A stretch of 10,386 bases of DNA from Acanthamoeba castellanii str. Neff (Eukaryota; Discosea; Longamoebia; Acanthamoebidae): assembly GCF_000313135.1 (NCBI RefSeq), contig NW_004457596.1, positions 308,840-319,225 of the forward strand. Direction: 5' to 3'. Numbering within the stretch: position 1 is the first letter of the stretch; every line of letters begins with the position of its first letter. This document shows, piece after piece, positions 1 to 8,923 of the stretch. The position numbers and the translations under genes were made by a program. The notes beneath the pieces are model-generated. The model worked only from the letters and a program-made list of their open reading frames with translations. It made no database searches and had not been told where the DNA came from.

Positions 1-3000
1 ACGCCGCCGGTCGTGTCGCCGCAGGGCAAGGGCACCCCGCCCTCCCCCATCGTCTACACCCTGCGCAAGAAGAACTCCGGCCCGCTCGCGTCGCCGCCGT
101 CGTCGCCCAACCTGTCCGGCGACAGACGCTACCCACGCTCGGCACTCGTCAACTCCAGCCCTGCGCGGGTACCCACATTCTCTGCATTCTTTGGTCGTTG
201 TTGAGCTGATGGAATGTGCGATTGATGGCTGAACGCATTCCTGATCATCATCATCATCAACAACAGGAGCCGCCGGCCAATCTCTTGTCGAGTCCGTCCA
301 AAGGCGAGGACACGGAGAACGCGCAGCTGGTGCAGCGGTTCAAGAACGCGCTGCGGAAGAACGTCGAACAGATCGAAGCCCAGGTGAAGGTGTGGGAAAC
401 GCAGATCTTCAGCCCCGAACTCCGAGCCAAGATGAGCGGCACCGAGATGAAGAAAAAGAGCGATACCGTCCTCTCTATGCACAAGGTGCTCCTCCCCTCC
501 ACCTTCATTCTTTTTAGCTCCGACTCACTCGCGCCCCCTGTTCACCCTCAATTTTAACTCCGATCAATGCGCAGACTCTGCGCCAGTATCCGCTGTCCAA
601 GCAGTTCCCCCAGTTTCCCGTCTATCTGGTCGAACAGAACCGACCGGGAGGCAGCAACGCCGGCCTGTCCGTTCGAGTACGTGCCCGCCCCTGCTTGTGG
701 GCCGACACTCCGGTCATTCGACGCGTCAATTTGTCAACGGCCGAACTTGTCGCTTACCTTCAATTTTGTTTGCGCTGGACACAGGCTGTGGCGATGCTGC
801 ACCACTCGCGAGAGCTGGAGCCCATTTTCTGGGAGTTCTTCGCCAAGTGCACATTCCTCAAGGAAAAGACCGAGCGAATCGAGAGCCTCCCCGACTGCAT
901 CGCGCTCGGCAAGGTCATCAAGGCCCTCAAAGAGGAACTCAAGGTCCGCCTTCCGTCTCGATAACATTTACTTTTTAATATATTAACATCTTATTTATAT
1001 TTGTTTTTGTTCTGACAATTGCGATTTGCAGAGTTGCGAGGGAACGCCGGTGAGGCAACAGAGGGTCAGCAGCACCAGCAGCACGGAGAGCATTTCCGAC
1101 CTGCAGAGCGCGCACCTGTCCCACCAGACTGTCAGGACGCGCCGGCCGTCATCGCTGGGCAGCGCCGACAGCCGAGCCGAGGTGATCGTCGCGCCCGACT
1201 CGTCGTCGTCGCAGGAAGTGGTCTCGGTGACGGAGGACCAGGGCGGCAGCGAGCAGCACCGCCCCCAAAGCTATCACCGCCACAGCCGAGAAAAGCGAAA
1301 CGAAGGCCAGGAGAGCGAAAGCGACGCGAAGGAAAGCGAAAGCGAAATCGGAGGAGCCTCGCTGGGCGGTCGGCCGTCGCTGACGCTGTCGGCCCCTATC
1401 TCGATCCCGATCTCGCCTCGCTACCAGACCCGCGCCGCCGTCGGCGATGTCAACAACCACAGTGTCGACGAGAATGTCGCGGGTGACCGCGGGCTTCCCG
1501 ATGACGAGGGGGAGGGCCACTACGACGACGGCGCCGCCAAGGAGTACCTGACCATGTCATCGCCCGTGGCGGCTTCGCCCGTGCTGCACTCGGTGTCGCT
1601 GCCGGCGTCGCCCTCGTCTCCGCTGCGCAAGTCCGCCGGCAAGCGGGGCGAAGTGGAGCTGTTCGGGCGGGACGGCGGGTTCGTGGTGCGACGCAAGGGC
1701 GGACCCGACGGCACCAAGAAGCGCGGGTACCTCGTCAAGCTGAGCGGTATCCGCTTCGCCAAGTCCAAGAAGCGCTGGTTCGGATTCCAGGGCGGATACC
1801 TCGTCTATTGGCGCCTGCAGGAGGTCGGTTGCCCTTGATCTGTATGTGTCGGCGCTTGCAGTCACTCACCTACCCTGTGTGTGTGTGTTGTTGTTGTTGT
1901 GTTGTGTGTTGTGTGTGTGTCGCGTGTATCGTGTCGCGTGTGCGAACAGAACGAAGATGACTTCCCGTTGGGCGAGTATGATATGCGGATGTGTTCGGTG
2001 AAGGAGGCCAAGCTGCCGAACAAGACCAACACGTTCGCGCTCATCACGCCCAAGCGCAACATCTATCTGCAGGCCTCCACCTACAAGGACATGCTCATGT
2101 GGATGAACGCCATGAACGACGCCAAGAAGGTGCGCACGACGTTAATTTAATATGATCATCGTTGTTGTATTTATTGTTGCAGGCGTGTGACCTGACTTCA
2201 CGTTTCGCTCTGCAGCCGAGTATCGGGCTCGATGAAGGTGACGACGAGATCGATGAAATGACGAAGATGATTCCCCGAGAGGTTCGTTCTGTTACCGCAC
2301 AGGGCGCGCGCACACACACTCACTAAAACCCCGCCGTGTGCTTACGTAGGCCAAGACGTGCGGCTCCCTGATGATGCTTAGCGAGCGACAGTCGACGCTG
2401 GCGATCCCGCTTTCGCCGCTCAATTTGCTCGCGGGCAATCAGAAGTGGTCCAAGCGGTGGTTCGTCATCGAGGACGGATTTTTGACCTACTACAAGAAGA
2501 AACAGGTCCCTACGCTCCGCTTCTCTGTGTTTTGCTTTCATCGCAGTGACTCACCCACCACTGCACACGCACAACACAAAACCGCACACGCACCACCGCA
2601 CGCACAGGACACGGAGTTCGCGGGATTGCCGATCGATCTCCTGTTCTGTTCGGTGAAGGAGCTGGAGGTGCCGGGGCAGAAGCACTGCTTCCAGCTGGTG
2701 GGGAAGGACGACGTGGCCATCCTCTTGCACAGCGAGAGCGAAAACGAGATGCTCGAATGGATCGGATCGCTTAGGTCCGTTCTAACTCCTATTTCACACA
2801 CACACACACACACCACACCAGTGGCGTGGTGCAGTCGTGTTGTTGGTCGATTGACTGATCGCCGTTGCGCATGTACAGAGATGCGATCACGAGTCTTCGG
2901 GCGAACGTGATGAACGATTCGGCGCACTCGCCCCAACTCCGAAACCTTCCCAGCGGCAAGTCCAAGGACGAGAAGGGTAACGCTCCTCTCACCATTGCTT

Positions 3001-4578
3001 TATGTCCGAACCAACCGCGCTGCGGAGCTGTAACGTTTCTTCTTCATTCTTCGTTCTTCTTCATCTATCGGTCGCTTCGCTGCAGAGAGCAAGCGAGACA
3101 ACAAGGAGGAGTCGACAGCGACGACCTCAAGCGATGACACCCAGGCGCGGGAGGTCAGGATCGTCGCCAGTGGAGGCGGCGGTGGCGGAGACAAGCCGCC
3201 GCTGTCCGAGAGCGAAGACGGGAAGGAGATCATCCTGCAGGGCTTCCTCAAGAAGCAAACCCACAGCCGATTCACCAAGTACAAGAAGCGGTGGTGCATG
3301 CTCAGCGCCGACAGCCTCACCTATTACGAAAACAAGGTACGCCACGTCATTAAGTTTATCTATTTTTCAAATCAAATAGAATAATAGATAAAATAGAATT
3401 ATGTTATTATTATTTAGTGGGAATGGAATGATGATTTCTTATTTTCTTTGTTTTTTTTTGGGCAGCCAACGGCCGAGGAGAAGAGGATGCAGCCATCGGG
3501 CTCGATCCAGATTCTGTTCGCGATGGCCCACGAGCTGCCGCTGCGAGAGCGAAGCGGGAAGGAGATCGCGTACCCGTTCGAGGTGCTGACGGCCAACCGC
3601 AACTTCGTGTTCGTCGTCGACTCGGAGGAGGTGCGGAGCGAGTGGGTCAACGCCATCAAGGACCTCAACGCCAAGCTCATGAAGACGCAGCTCCAGCACA
3701 CCCTCAAGGGTCGACAGCGAAGCATTGCATCGATGCTGGCCAAGGTGACCCCTGCTCCCGCATACTTTGCATTCATCATCATTCGTGTGCTCAATCACTG
3801 AATGGCCAATCGCACACGCAACGCACGCACTACTCCTCAGTCGGGCTCGAAGTTGAATGTGCGAGCGCTGAACGTTCCCGAGGACGAGGATTCGCTCGAA
3901 GGCCGGGAGTACCGCAAAAATCTCCTGTTCGACATCGCCAAGCGACCCGGCAACAACGTGTGCGCTGACTGCGGGCAAGAAGGTACACACCGCACAGCGC
4001 ACAGCGCGGTATTGACTGTGGGGAAATGCGCAGATCCGGATTGGGCATCGATCAACCTGGGCATCACGCTGTGCATTGAATGCGCGGGCGTGCACCGCAG
4101 CCTTGGCGCCCACATCACCAAGGTCAGATCGCTCGACCTCGACGATTGGGAGATTCACGACATCCGGGTACGGTTCTCGCTGAACGTCGGCTGCGCGCGA
4201 TGATGCGCCAGTGATGTATACACTGAAACCTTTGCAACTCACTCTCTACGCACAATCGCACACACACACGCACGCACACATTTGACAGTTCTTGGAGCAA
4301 ACGGGCAACGAGCTGGCCAATCAAAGGTGGCTGCAGCTGATGCCTCCGTCAACCGAACCGCTCACGCCCTCGACCGACGTGTACGTGGATCTCTCTCTCT
4401 CTCTCTCGTACCTTCTTTTTTGCTGAGCTCTAACTATTATGGGTATTGTGACCATTGCTGCAGCAAAACGAGGGAAGAATTCATAAAGAGGAAATACACG
4501 CCGGCGGCCCAACCTGTCGCACCTCAGACGACACCGACCGCTTCGACCACGAGCGGGTCGTTCGAGCCCATCCAATGA
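1..4578 (+). CDS. Triple PH domain - ArfGAP protein (5' end outside window)
   Basis: I read 16 exons: <1-168, 267-485, 575-676, 785-943, 1032-1823, 1950-2129, 2216-2281, 2350-2505, 2608-2774, 2879-2976, 3086-3336, 3466-3744, 3841-3982, 4034-4167, 4289-4380, 4464-4578. All junctions are GT-AG and keep phase, giving 1039 visible residues ending in TGA. Order of parts: Ser/Pro-rich start; an unassigned helical region (about residues 70-216); a long Ser-rich acidic linker; PH1 (about 445-540, bases 1716-2129); PH2 (bases 2368-2774); PH3 (bases 3229 to about 3690); and ArfGAP (bases 3916 to about 4500). The ArfGAP zinc finger is CX2CX16CX2C (C920, C923, C940, C943 of the fragment), and R948 in AGVHR fits the catalytic arginine finger. 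By family knowledge it stimulates GTP hydrolysis on Arf GTPases at phosphoinositide-bearing membranes. Basic KKRW patches in PH1 and PH3 suit lipid binding. No ankyrin repeats follow the ArfGAP, unlike ASAP, ACAP and ARAP proteins. The true N-terminus is unseen. Confidence 0.9.
1872..1946 (+). repeat. TG-rich tract within an intron of the PH-ArfGAP gene
   Basis: This tract fills most of the 1824-1949 intron with GTGTGT and TTG runs and abuts the acceptor gcgaacag. It is a simple-sequence stretch with no independent coding value. Similar TG or CA tracts occur in several other introns of this window. Confidence 0.8.
2183..2215 (+). other. In-frame alternative 3' splice segment of the PH-ArfGAP gene
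   Basis: The intron after base 2129 has two plausible acceptors. One is gttgcag ending at 2182 and the other is ctctgcag ending at 2215. They are 33 bases apart and both keep the frame, so the linker between PH1 and PH2 would gain or lose 11 residues ([11 protein letters not shown]). I used the downstream site in the gene model, but the sequence does not decide between them. Confidence 0.5.
2795..2820 (+). repeat. CA dinucleotide tract within an intron
   Basis: This is a near-perfect (CA)n run in the 2775-2878 intron of the PH-ArfGAP gene, between PH2 and the next exon. It is probably length-polymorphic. A related CA/CG-CA run lies at about 4257-4280 in the 4168-4288 intron. Confidence 0.85.
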
Positions 4579-4876
4579 CGTATCACACACTTCCAATGCC
4601 CGCACGAGTGCCCCCCCCCCGCGTGCTCTTACGTTCATGTAAACTAAATCACCACCTCTTGCTCTCCTTCGCTTTCGCTTTCATTTTCATTTTTTTTGTG
4701 TTTTTCGCCGTTGAATTTGGCGCGAAAGGTGAGCGTTGCGTTTAAAGTCGTTAAAAACGTTGGGTTGTCTCCACTCGACCCAACGGTTCATCTTTCGAGA
4801 GATTTTCAGATTGATCAACATCTCTCGGCCGCAGCTCCCAACCACGATCCATCAAATTGTATTCAAAAGATTAAAC
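4579..4876. promoter_or_regulatory. Intergenic region and 5' leader of the coiled-coil gene
   Basis: These 298 bases separate the ArfGAP stop from the next ATG. They hold a ten-base C run (4611-4620), a T-rich stretch (about 4673-4705) containing tcattttcatttttt, and a perfect E2F-type site at 4716-4727. A possible 5'-leader intron runs from the donor gtgagc at 4729 to the acceptor ttttcag ending at 4809. No separate gene is visible. Confidence 0.6.
4716..4727 (+). promoter_or_regulatory. E2F/DP-type binding site, TTTGGCGCGAAA
   Basis: The 12 bases match the classical E2F consensus TTTSSCGC and its extended form TTTSGCGCGAAA exactly. The site lies 149 bases before the ATG of the coiled-coil gene, just downstream of a T-rich stretch. 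E2F sites in animals, plants and amoebae mark genes expressed at G1/S. Binding here is inferred from sequence alone. Confidence 0.65.
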
Positions 4877-6055
4877 ATGGAAACAAAGACAGCAGTTGCG
4901 TCAGCCACGACAGCAAGTCAGCGAGCGAGGTTGATGGCCAAGAAACGTTCGAGCCTGCCCGCGAGCGTACTCCGCTCCGGGCCTTCGAAGGCCGAAGGGT
5001 CCGCCCCCGCTGCCTCCGCCGCTTCGTCTGGGCTGACGGCCAGCACCACCGCCGTCCCAACGGCCTCCCGACGACCGCGGGCCAGTATCTCGACTGCGGC
5101 GCACGCCTCGTGCCACCTGGTCGGGGTCTCGCCAACGGCGCGCCGCAGCTCCAGCAAGCTCAACACATCCACTTCCTCCTCCACCTCCTCATCATTGAAC
5201 ACATCCACATCATCTCTGAACACATCCTCATCTACCGATACCGCCGGATTGCCGCTAGAGAAAGAAAACGCGTCCACCTCGTCCCGCCTCAACAACGTCG
5301 GGGGATCGTCGACCACCACGACCACGACCACCACGGCCGCCGCCAAGACCACGGCTGCCGTCACCAAGGCTCAGGCGACCGCACCCACGGCCCAGGCCAA
5401 GCCGTCGATCATGCGTCGCAGCCTGGCGGGCATCAGCCGTCTCGCCACCGCCTCCTCGCGCCCTGCCGGGCGGGCCAGCGTAAGCTCGGCCTCAGCCGCG
5501 GACCCTGCCGCCAGCCAGCCGCCACGATCCACCGCCAAGCCCTCGCGATCCACCACTCGGCTCAGCCCGCGCTCGAGCCCGGCCGAGCCCAACACTTCGG
5601 CCACGTCGGCCGAGCTGAGCACCGACGACTCGTTTGTTGCAGACCAGTGCCAGCTGGGCGGTGTCACCGAGGCGGTGGAGGCAGAGGCAGAGTCGGAGGC
5701 GACGTTGAAGCAGAGGCTGGCGGAGCTGGAGCGGCGGGAGAAGGAAGTGGCCAAGGCCGAGCAGGACCTGGCGTGGAACAGGACCAACCACTACGTGATC
5801 GCACGCGACCTCGAGGAGCAGCTGGTCACATTTGAGCATCAGGTGCTCGAGGTGAGGGAGAAGAGCGAGCGGCTCGAGGCCGAGCTGCGGCAGCTGGAGA
5901 GCGAGCGAAGGGAGGTGGAGGCGGAGCGCGTTCGGCTCGAGCGGGACCGGCTGCAGGTGGAGGCCGACCGACACTTCCTGCGTGTCCAGCGCGCCCACCT
6001 GTGCGACCGGTTCGAGGAGGTGCTGGCTCGAGTTGCCCGCGCAGCTGCGATCTGA
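4877..6055 (+). CDS. Ser/Thr/Ala-rich protein with C-terminal coiled coil
   Basis: A single uninterrupted frame of 392 residues. I chose the ATG at 4877 because its context AACATGG matches the starts of smc3 and the minus-strand gene, and the frame upstream of it has no ATG and looks non-coding. The N-terminal two thirds are basic and low in complexity: Ser/Thr blocks around residues 90-125 (repeats of the LNTSTSS type), a run of seven threonines near residue 145, and scattered Arg/Lys with many Ser-Pro and Thr-Arg steps. From about residue 270 to 385 the protein is a long charged heptad-like helix rich in Glu, Arg and Leu, typical of a dimeric coiled coil. There is no signal peptide or membrane segment. 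I do not recognise the family. The E2F-type site upstream and the head-tail layout would suit a cell-cycle, cytoskeletal or chromosome scaffold protein, but that is inference. Confidence 0.8.
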   Translation: METKTAVASATTASQRARLMAKKRSSLPASVLRSGPSKAEGSAPAASAASSGLTASTTAVPTASRRPRASISTAAHASCHLVGVSPTARRSSSKLNTSTSSSTSSSLNTSTSSLNTSSSTDTAGLPLEKENASTSSRLNNVGGSSTTTTTTTTAAAKTTAAVTKAQATAPTAQAKPSIMRRSLAGISRLATASSRPAGRASVSSASAADPAASQPPRSTAKPSRSTTRLSPRSSPAEPNTSATSAELSTDDSFVADQCQLGGVTEAVEAEAESEATLKQRLAELERREKEVAKAEQDLAWNRTNHYVIARDLEEQLVTFEHQVLEVREKSERLEAELRQLESERREVEAERVRLERDRLQVEADRHFLRVQRAHLCDRFEEVLARVARAAAI

Positions 6056-6392
6056 TCACACATATTTTCCTGCTACAATATAACACAAACATATTCAACA
6101 ATGTTGCACATTCGACAACGACACTGCACATCTTGCCCTGTCAAGTTGACGAGGCAACAGTACTATTGGATGTGGGGTCGAACATAGTGTCTCATATACC
6201 CATGTTGTGTCCACACCGTTGATACCGGGCCGAGACCCCGACCGCCAACCGCCCGGGCGATCAAGCTTCCCACCAACGAAAGAAAGGAGCGACGGCTCAT
6301 TCGTTTGCTCGTCGTTGGGTGCTTCTTCTCGGCGCAACCATTTTCATTTTCATTTTTTCACCAACACCAACAACCAGCACAGACTACACAGC
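6056..6392. promoter_or_regulatory. Intergenic region upstream of the glycoside hydrolase gene
   Basis: These 337 bases lie between the coiled-coil gene stop and the hydrolase ATG. The first part is AT-richer and probably carries the 3' end of the upstream transcript. Bases 6344-6358 repeat the 15-base string tcattttcatttttt that is also found at 4681-4695 before the coiled-coil gene. It lies 35 bases before the ATG and could be a pyrimidine-rich core promoter or initiator element. No E2F-type motif and no RNA gene were seen. Confidence 0.45.
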
Positions 6393-7749
6393 ATGTTGAC
6401 GTCGAGGAGGTCGTGCTACTTCGTAGTGGCAGCCCTGCTAGCTCTGCTCCACGGCCCGGGCGTGCACGCCGCCAAGGGCATCTACCGCGGAGTCGCCACC
6501 GACAAGTGGGCCGGAGGCTGCGAGGACATCAAGGCCCTCTCCCGCATGTCCTGGTACTACGGCTGGGCTCTCGAGGTACTCTACGCCCAAGTGAAATAAA
6601 ACAAAACAAAACACAACCTAACCTTCGCCCACGTGTCGTGACGCCGGCGGCATTTTGGTGGTCACGTGCCGCAGCCCAACATCGACCTGAGCCAGTGCGA
6701 CCTGGGCGACCGCTACGTCGAGTTCGTACCGATGATTTGGGGTGCTGACTCCGTTGATGGCTTTGTGGCCAAGGTGCGGCCTTACGTCCTACATCTCTTT
6801 TTTGCTCCGAGCCAACCTCACCGCGTTTGGTGTGTTGGTCACTCAGCTGCCCAAGAACACGAAGCACTTGCTGGGCTTCAACGAACCCAACATTCCGGGG
6901 CAGGCCGTCATGACGCCCCTGGTGCGTCCTCCTCCGCGGTTCAGTCAAGCTGTGCTCTGCCCGATCAGGATCTCGACTCACCTTTTTCTGTGGGTGCTCG
7001 TCGAGCACAGGAAGCCGCGACCCAGTGGAAGAAGGTGATCGCCCAGCTCAAGGAGGCGGACCTCCTGGGCAAGATCAGGCTCGGCACCCCCTCGGCCTCG
7101 CCCGGTGGCAACCCCTTGGACCCCGTCACTTGGTACCGACTTGCCGATCAGCGGCGTGTGCGTGTGCGTGTGCGTGTGCGTAGCTGATGATAGTGATGCG
7201 ACGTACCAGGTTCACGCAGTTCTTCGGCAACTGCACGGATTGCCACTTCGACTTCCTGTGCTTCCACGCCTACGAGTGCAACGTGGGCGGCCTCAACTAC
7301 TGGGTGGGCCAGATGCAGACCTTTGGCCTGCCCATCTGGCTCACCGAGTTCGCGTGCCCGTCCGACAGCGGTTCGGTGACGATCGACGACGAAGTCAACT
7401 ACATGCAGAACGCCCTCTGGTCGCTCGACAACAACACCCAAATTGAACGGTACCACCGCACACGACACACGATATAAGACACACACAACACGCACGACAC
7501 ACATACACACGATGCTGATGAAAGTAATGGAATGTAAGGTACTCGTGGTTCACGGCGAGGGCGACGAACGTGGGCACGCTGCCGTCGCTGTTCAACGCCG
7601 GGGCGGGCAGCCTCACTCGCGTGGGTACTCTCTACAACAGCAAGGGTGACGCTCTCTCGGCCGACTCGACCCCGTCCGCCGCCTCCGCCCTGGCCCCTGG
7701 CTCTGCCGCCGCCGCCCTGATGGCCCACCTCAGCTCCCTCCTGGCCTGA
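6393..7749 (+). CDS. Secreted Asl1-like glycoside hydrolase (GH128-like beta-1,3-glucanase)
   Basis: Six exons: 6393-6575, 6675-6773, 6847-6921, 7011-7132, 7210-7449, 7539-7749. They encode 309 residues and all junctions are GT-AG in phase. Residues 1 to about 26 form a signal peptide with a hydrophobic core ending near GVHA, so the protein should enter the secretory pathway. The rest matches the Glyco_hydro_cc / Asl1 TIM-barrel family, which includes GH128 endo-beta-1,3-glucanases. Landmarks are SWYYGWALE near the start, LLGFNEPN with E107 as probable acid/base, FHAYEC, IWLTEFAC with E206 as probable nucleophile, and ERYSWFTAR near the end. The length is normal for the family. The last 30 residues are Ala/Ser-rich and mildly hydrophobic; a GPI-anchor signal is possible but weak. 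Likely substrates are cell-wall or food-derived beta-1,3-glucans; a role in amoebal cyst-wall remodelling is inference. The last acceptor is AAG (at 7538), the weakest joint. Confidence 0.9.
7153..7183 (+). repeat. GTGTGC hexamer-like repeat within a hydrolase intron
   Basis: This is a short tandem array of gtgtgc units inside the 7133-7209 intron of the hydrolase gene. It has no coding role in the chosen model. A CA-rich counterpart occupies the following intron at about 7450-7512. Confidence 0.8.
7450..7512 (+). repeat. CA-rich tract within the last hydrolase intron
   Basis: Most of the first two thirds of the 7450-7538 intron is CACA/CGCACA simple sequence. It is short, imperfect and intronic, and was noted because several introns here share this composition. 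Confidence 0.7.
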
Positions 7750-7789
7750 TCTGGTCTTGCTGGGCTGGTGCAGTATTGTAATAACACGA
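7750..7789. other. 40-base gap between convergent genes
   Basis: The hydrolase TGA (plus strand) and the RS-protein TAA (minus strand) are separated by only 40 bases. No AATAAA signal lies in the gap on either strand, so the 3' ends of the two transcripts very likely overlap. Confidence 0.7.
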
Positions 7790-8487
7790 TTACTCCCGTT
7801 TATCGCTGCTGGGCACTCGATTGTCATCGTCGTGCCGATCTCGGCTGCTGTGTCTGCGCTTGCGCCGTTCGCGATCGCGTCGTGGCGGTGATGGTGATGA
7901 TGGCGAACGCCGGCGGTTGTGTTGGTGTGGTCCCCTCTCGCCCGATCGCTCGCGTTGCCTTCGTTGCCGGCGGCGTTCTTCCCACTCGCGCCTCTCGCAC
8001 TCGCGTCTCTCCCGTCGCTCTTGCTCTTCCCTCTCCCACTCCTTCTCCAGCAGGAAATAGCTCCCGTGGTGCCAGATCTCGTCCCTACCCCAAGGCCATT
8101 TGTTAAGCTCTCATTATAATAATTAATCAATGAAAGCGTACCCGACTTGGTACTTGCTGGAGGAGGTCTTGTCGTAGAAGGACTCAGACATCAATTTCTT
8201 TTTTGTAAATAAAATCAGTTCCTGAAACAGGTAGATGGAAAATTGGAGGAGCAGCCTACCTTCAGTGCTGCCGCACGGGCCTTTTTTCGTCGCCTCTTAC
8301 GGGATGAAGAGGAAGAGGAAGATGAGGAGGAATCATCGCTATCGCTCGACGAAGATGAGGACCTTTTCTTCTTTTGCTTACGTTTCCTCTCCTTTCGGTT
8401 CCGCTTCTTCTCCCTCCGCTTTATCCGTTCGGCTTCAGAATCACTACCATCTGCAAGACAGCGGTGCGTTGCCTGCTCTTCATCCAT
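7790..8487 (-). CDS. Small Arg/Ser-rich, nuclear speckle-type protein
   Basis: Read on the minus strand as three exons: 8487-8260, 8221-8142, 8084-7790, giving 200 residues and a TAA stop. The start context is AACATGG. Exon 1 gives an acidic start, then a dense Lys/Arg block, a Ser/Asp run and another basic block (SRKRRRKK). Exon 2 and the start of exon 3 give a less biased stretch including KYQVGDEIWHHGSYFLLEKE. After that come a Glu/Arg helix with many ERR and EWE steps and an Arg/Ser tail with RRRSPSSPSPPRR. The RS content and basic signals suggest a nuclear RNA-processing or splicing-associated protein; I do not recognise the family. The first intron (8222-8259) would be only 38 bases; a later AAG acceptor would drop eight residues and make it 62. 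The second intron is 57 bases. A minus-strand frame in 7399-8130 looks longer but is the wrong frame across exon 3. Confidence 0.75.
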
Positions 8488-8905
8488 GTTAAAATTCCCT
8501 GGGTCTCCAGCCCTTTTTTTAAATCAAATACAAAATAAATTTATAATATATAATATTATTCCGGCATCAGGACCATTGGTTGCCAACTTTATGCTCATTT
8601 CAAGTTTTATTTTGTTTCTTGGACCAGTGTTGTAAGCTTTGAAAATAACTTGATAAAAAACACAATAGTGCCCCAATAAACAAGTTCATAATCAATATTG
8701 CTCCTGCATTACAACATATCATAAATTAGGGAACCAAGATGGCAAGAAGCACTTGCAACATGCCAACTAACCCAAAGCAGGACGGCAACAGCCTACTTGG
8801 CGCTGGTGATTTCTATTTCTTTATTTGGTCTGGATTTTCTTCGAAAACAAAGAAAAAAGAGTCAAATTCAGCTGTTCCAGGAATCCGTCACACTGGCAGT
8901 ACGCG

Positions 8906-8917
8906 TTGGCGGGAAAA
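8906..8917 (+). promoter_or_regulatory. smc3: E2F-type site 1 upstream of smc3, TTGGCGGGAAAA
   Basis: The core GGCGGGAA matches the E2F/DP consensus, with one T fewer on the left than the textbook TTTGGCGGGAAA. It lies 69 bases before the smc3 ATG and 19 bases (core to core) from a second copy in the same orientation. Confidence 0.65.
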
Positions 8918-8923
8918 ACCGCA

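Noticed and set aside
242..260. Run of histidine codons (catcatcatcatc) in an open frame
   Set aside because: It falls inside the 169-266 intron, just before the acceptor caacag; it is not coding in the spliced model.
3439..4242. Long minus-strand open frame of 267 codons
   Set aside because: It lies antisense to exons for PH3 and the ArfGAP zinc finger, which have clear family motifs; it is a by-product of GC-rich codon use.
4696..5835. Plus-strand open frame of 379 codons overlapping the coiled-coil gene
   Set aside because: It is an alternative frame of the 4877-6055 gene. It has His/Gln/Arg-rich noise composition, while the chosen frame gives an orderly coiled coil and a good start context.
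5492..5998. Minus-strand Leu/Arg-rich open frame
   Set aside because: This is the antisense shadow of the heptad-rich coiled-coil region; repeating Glu/Leu codons read as Leu/Gln-rich frames on the other strand.
7399..8130. Minus-strand open frame of 243 codons
   Set aside because: It crosses the hydrolase 3' end and is one base off the frame that gives the ERR and RS-rich tail of the minus-strand gene.
8524..8560. AT-rich stretch that might suggest a mobile element end or an origin
   Set aside because: There are no terminal repeats, target-site duplication or transposase nearby; it is better explained as a promoter element of the minus-strand gene.
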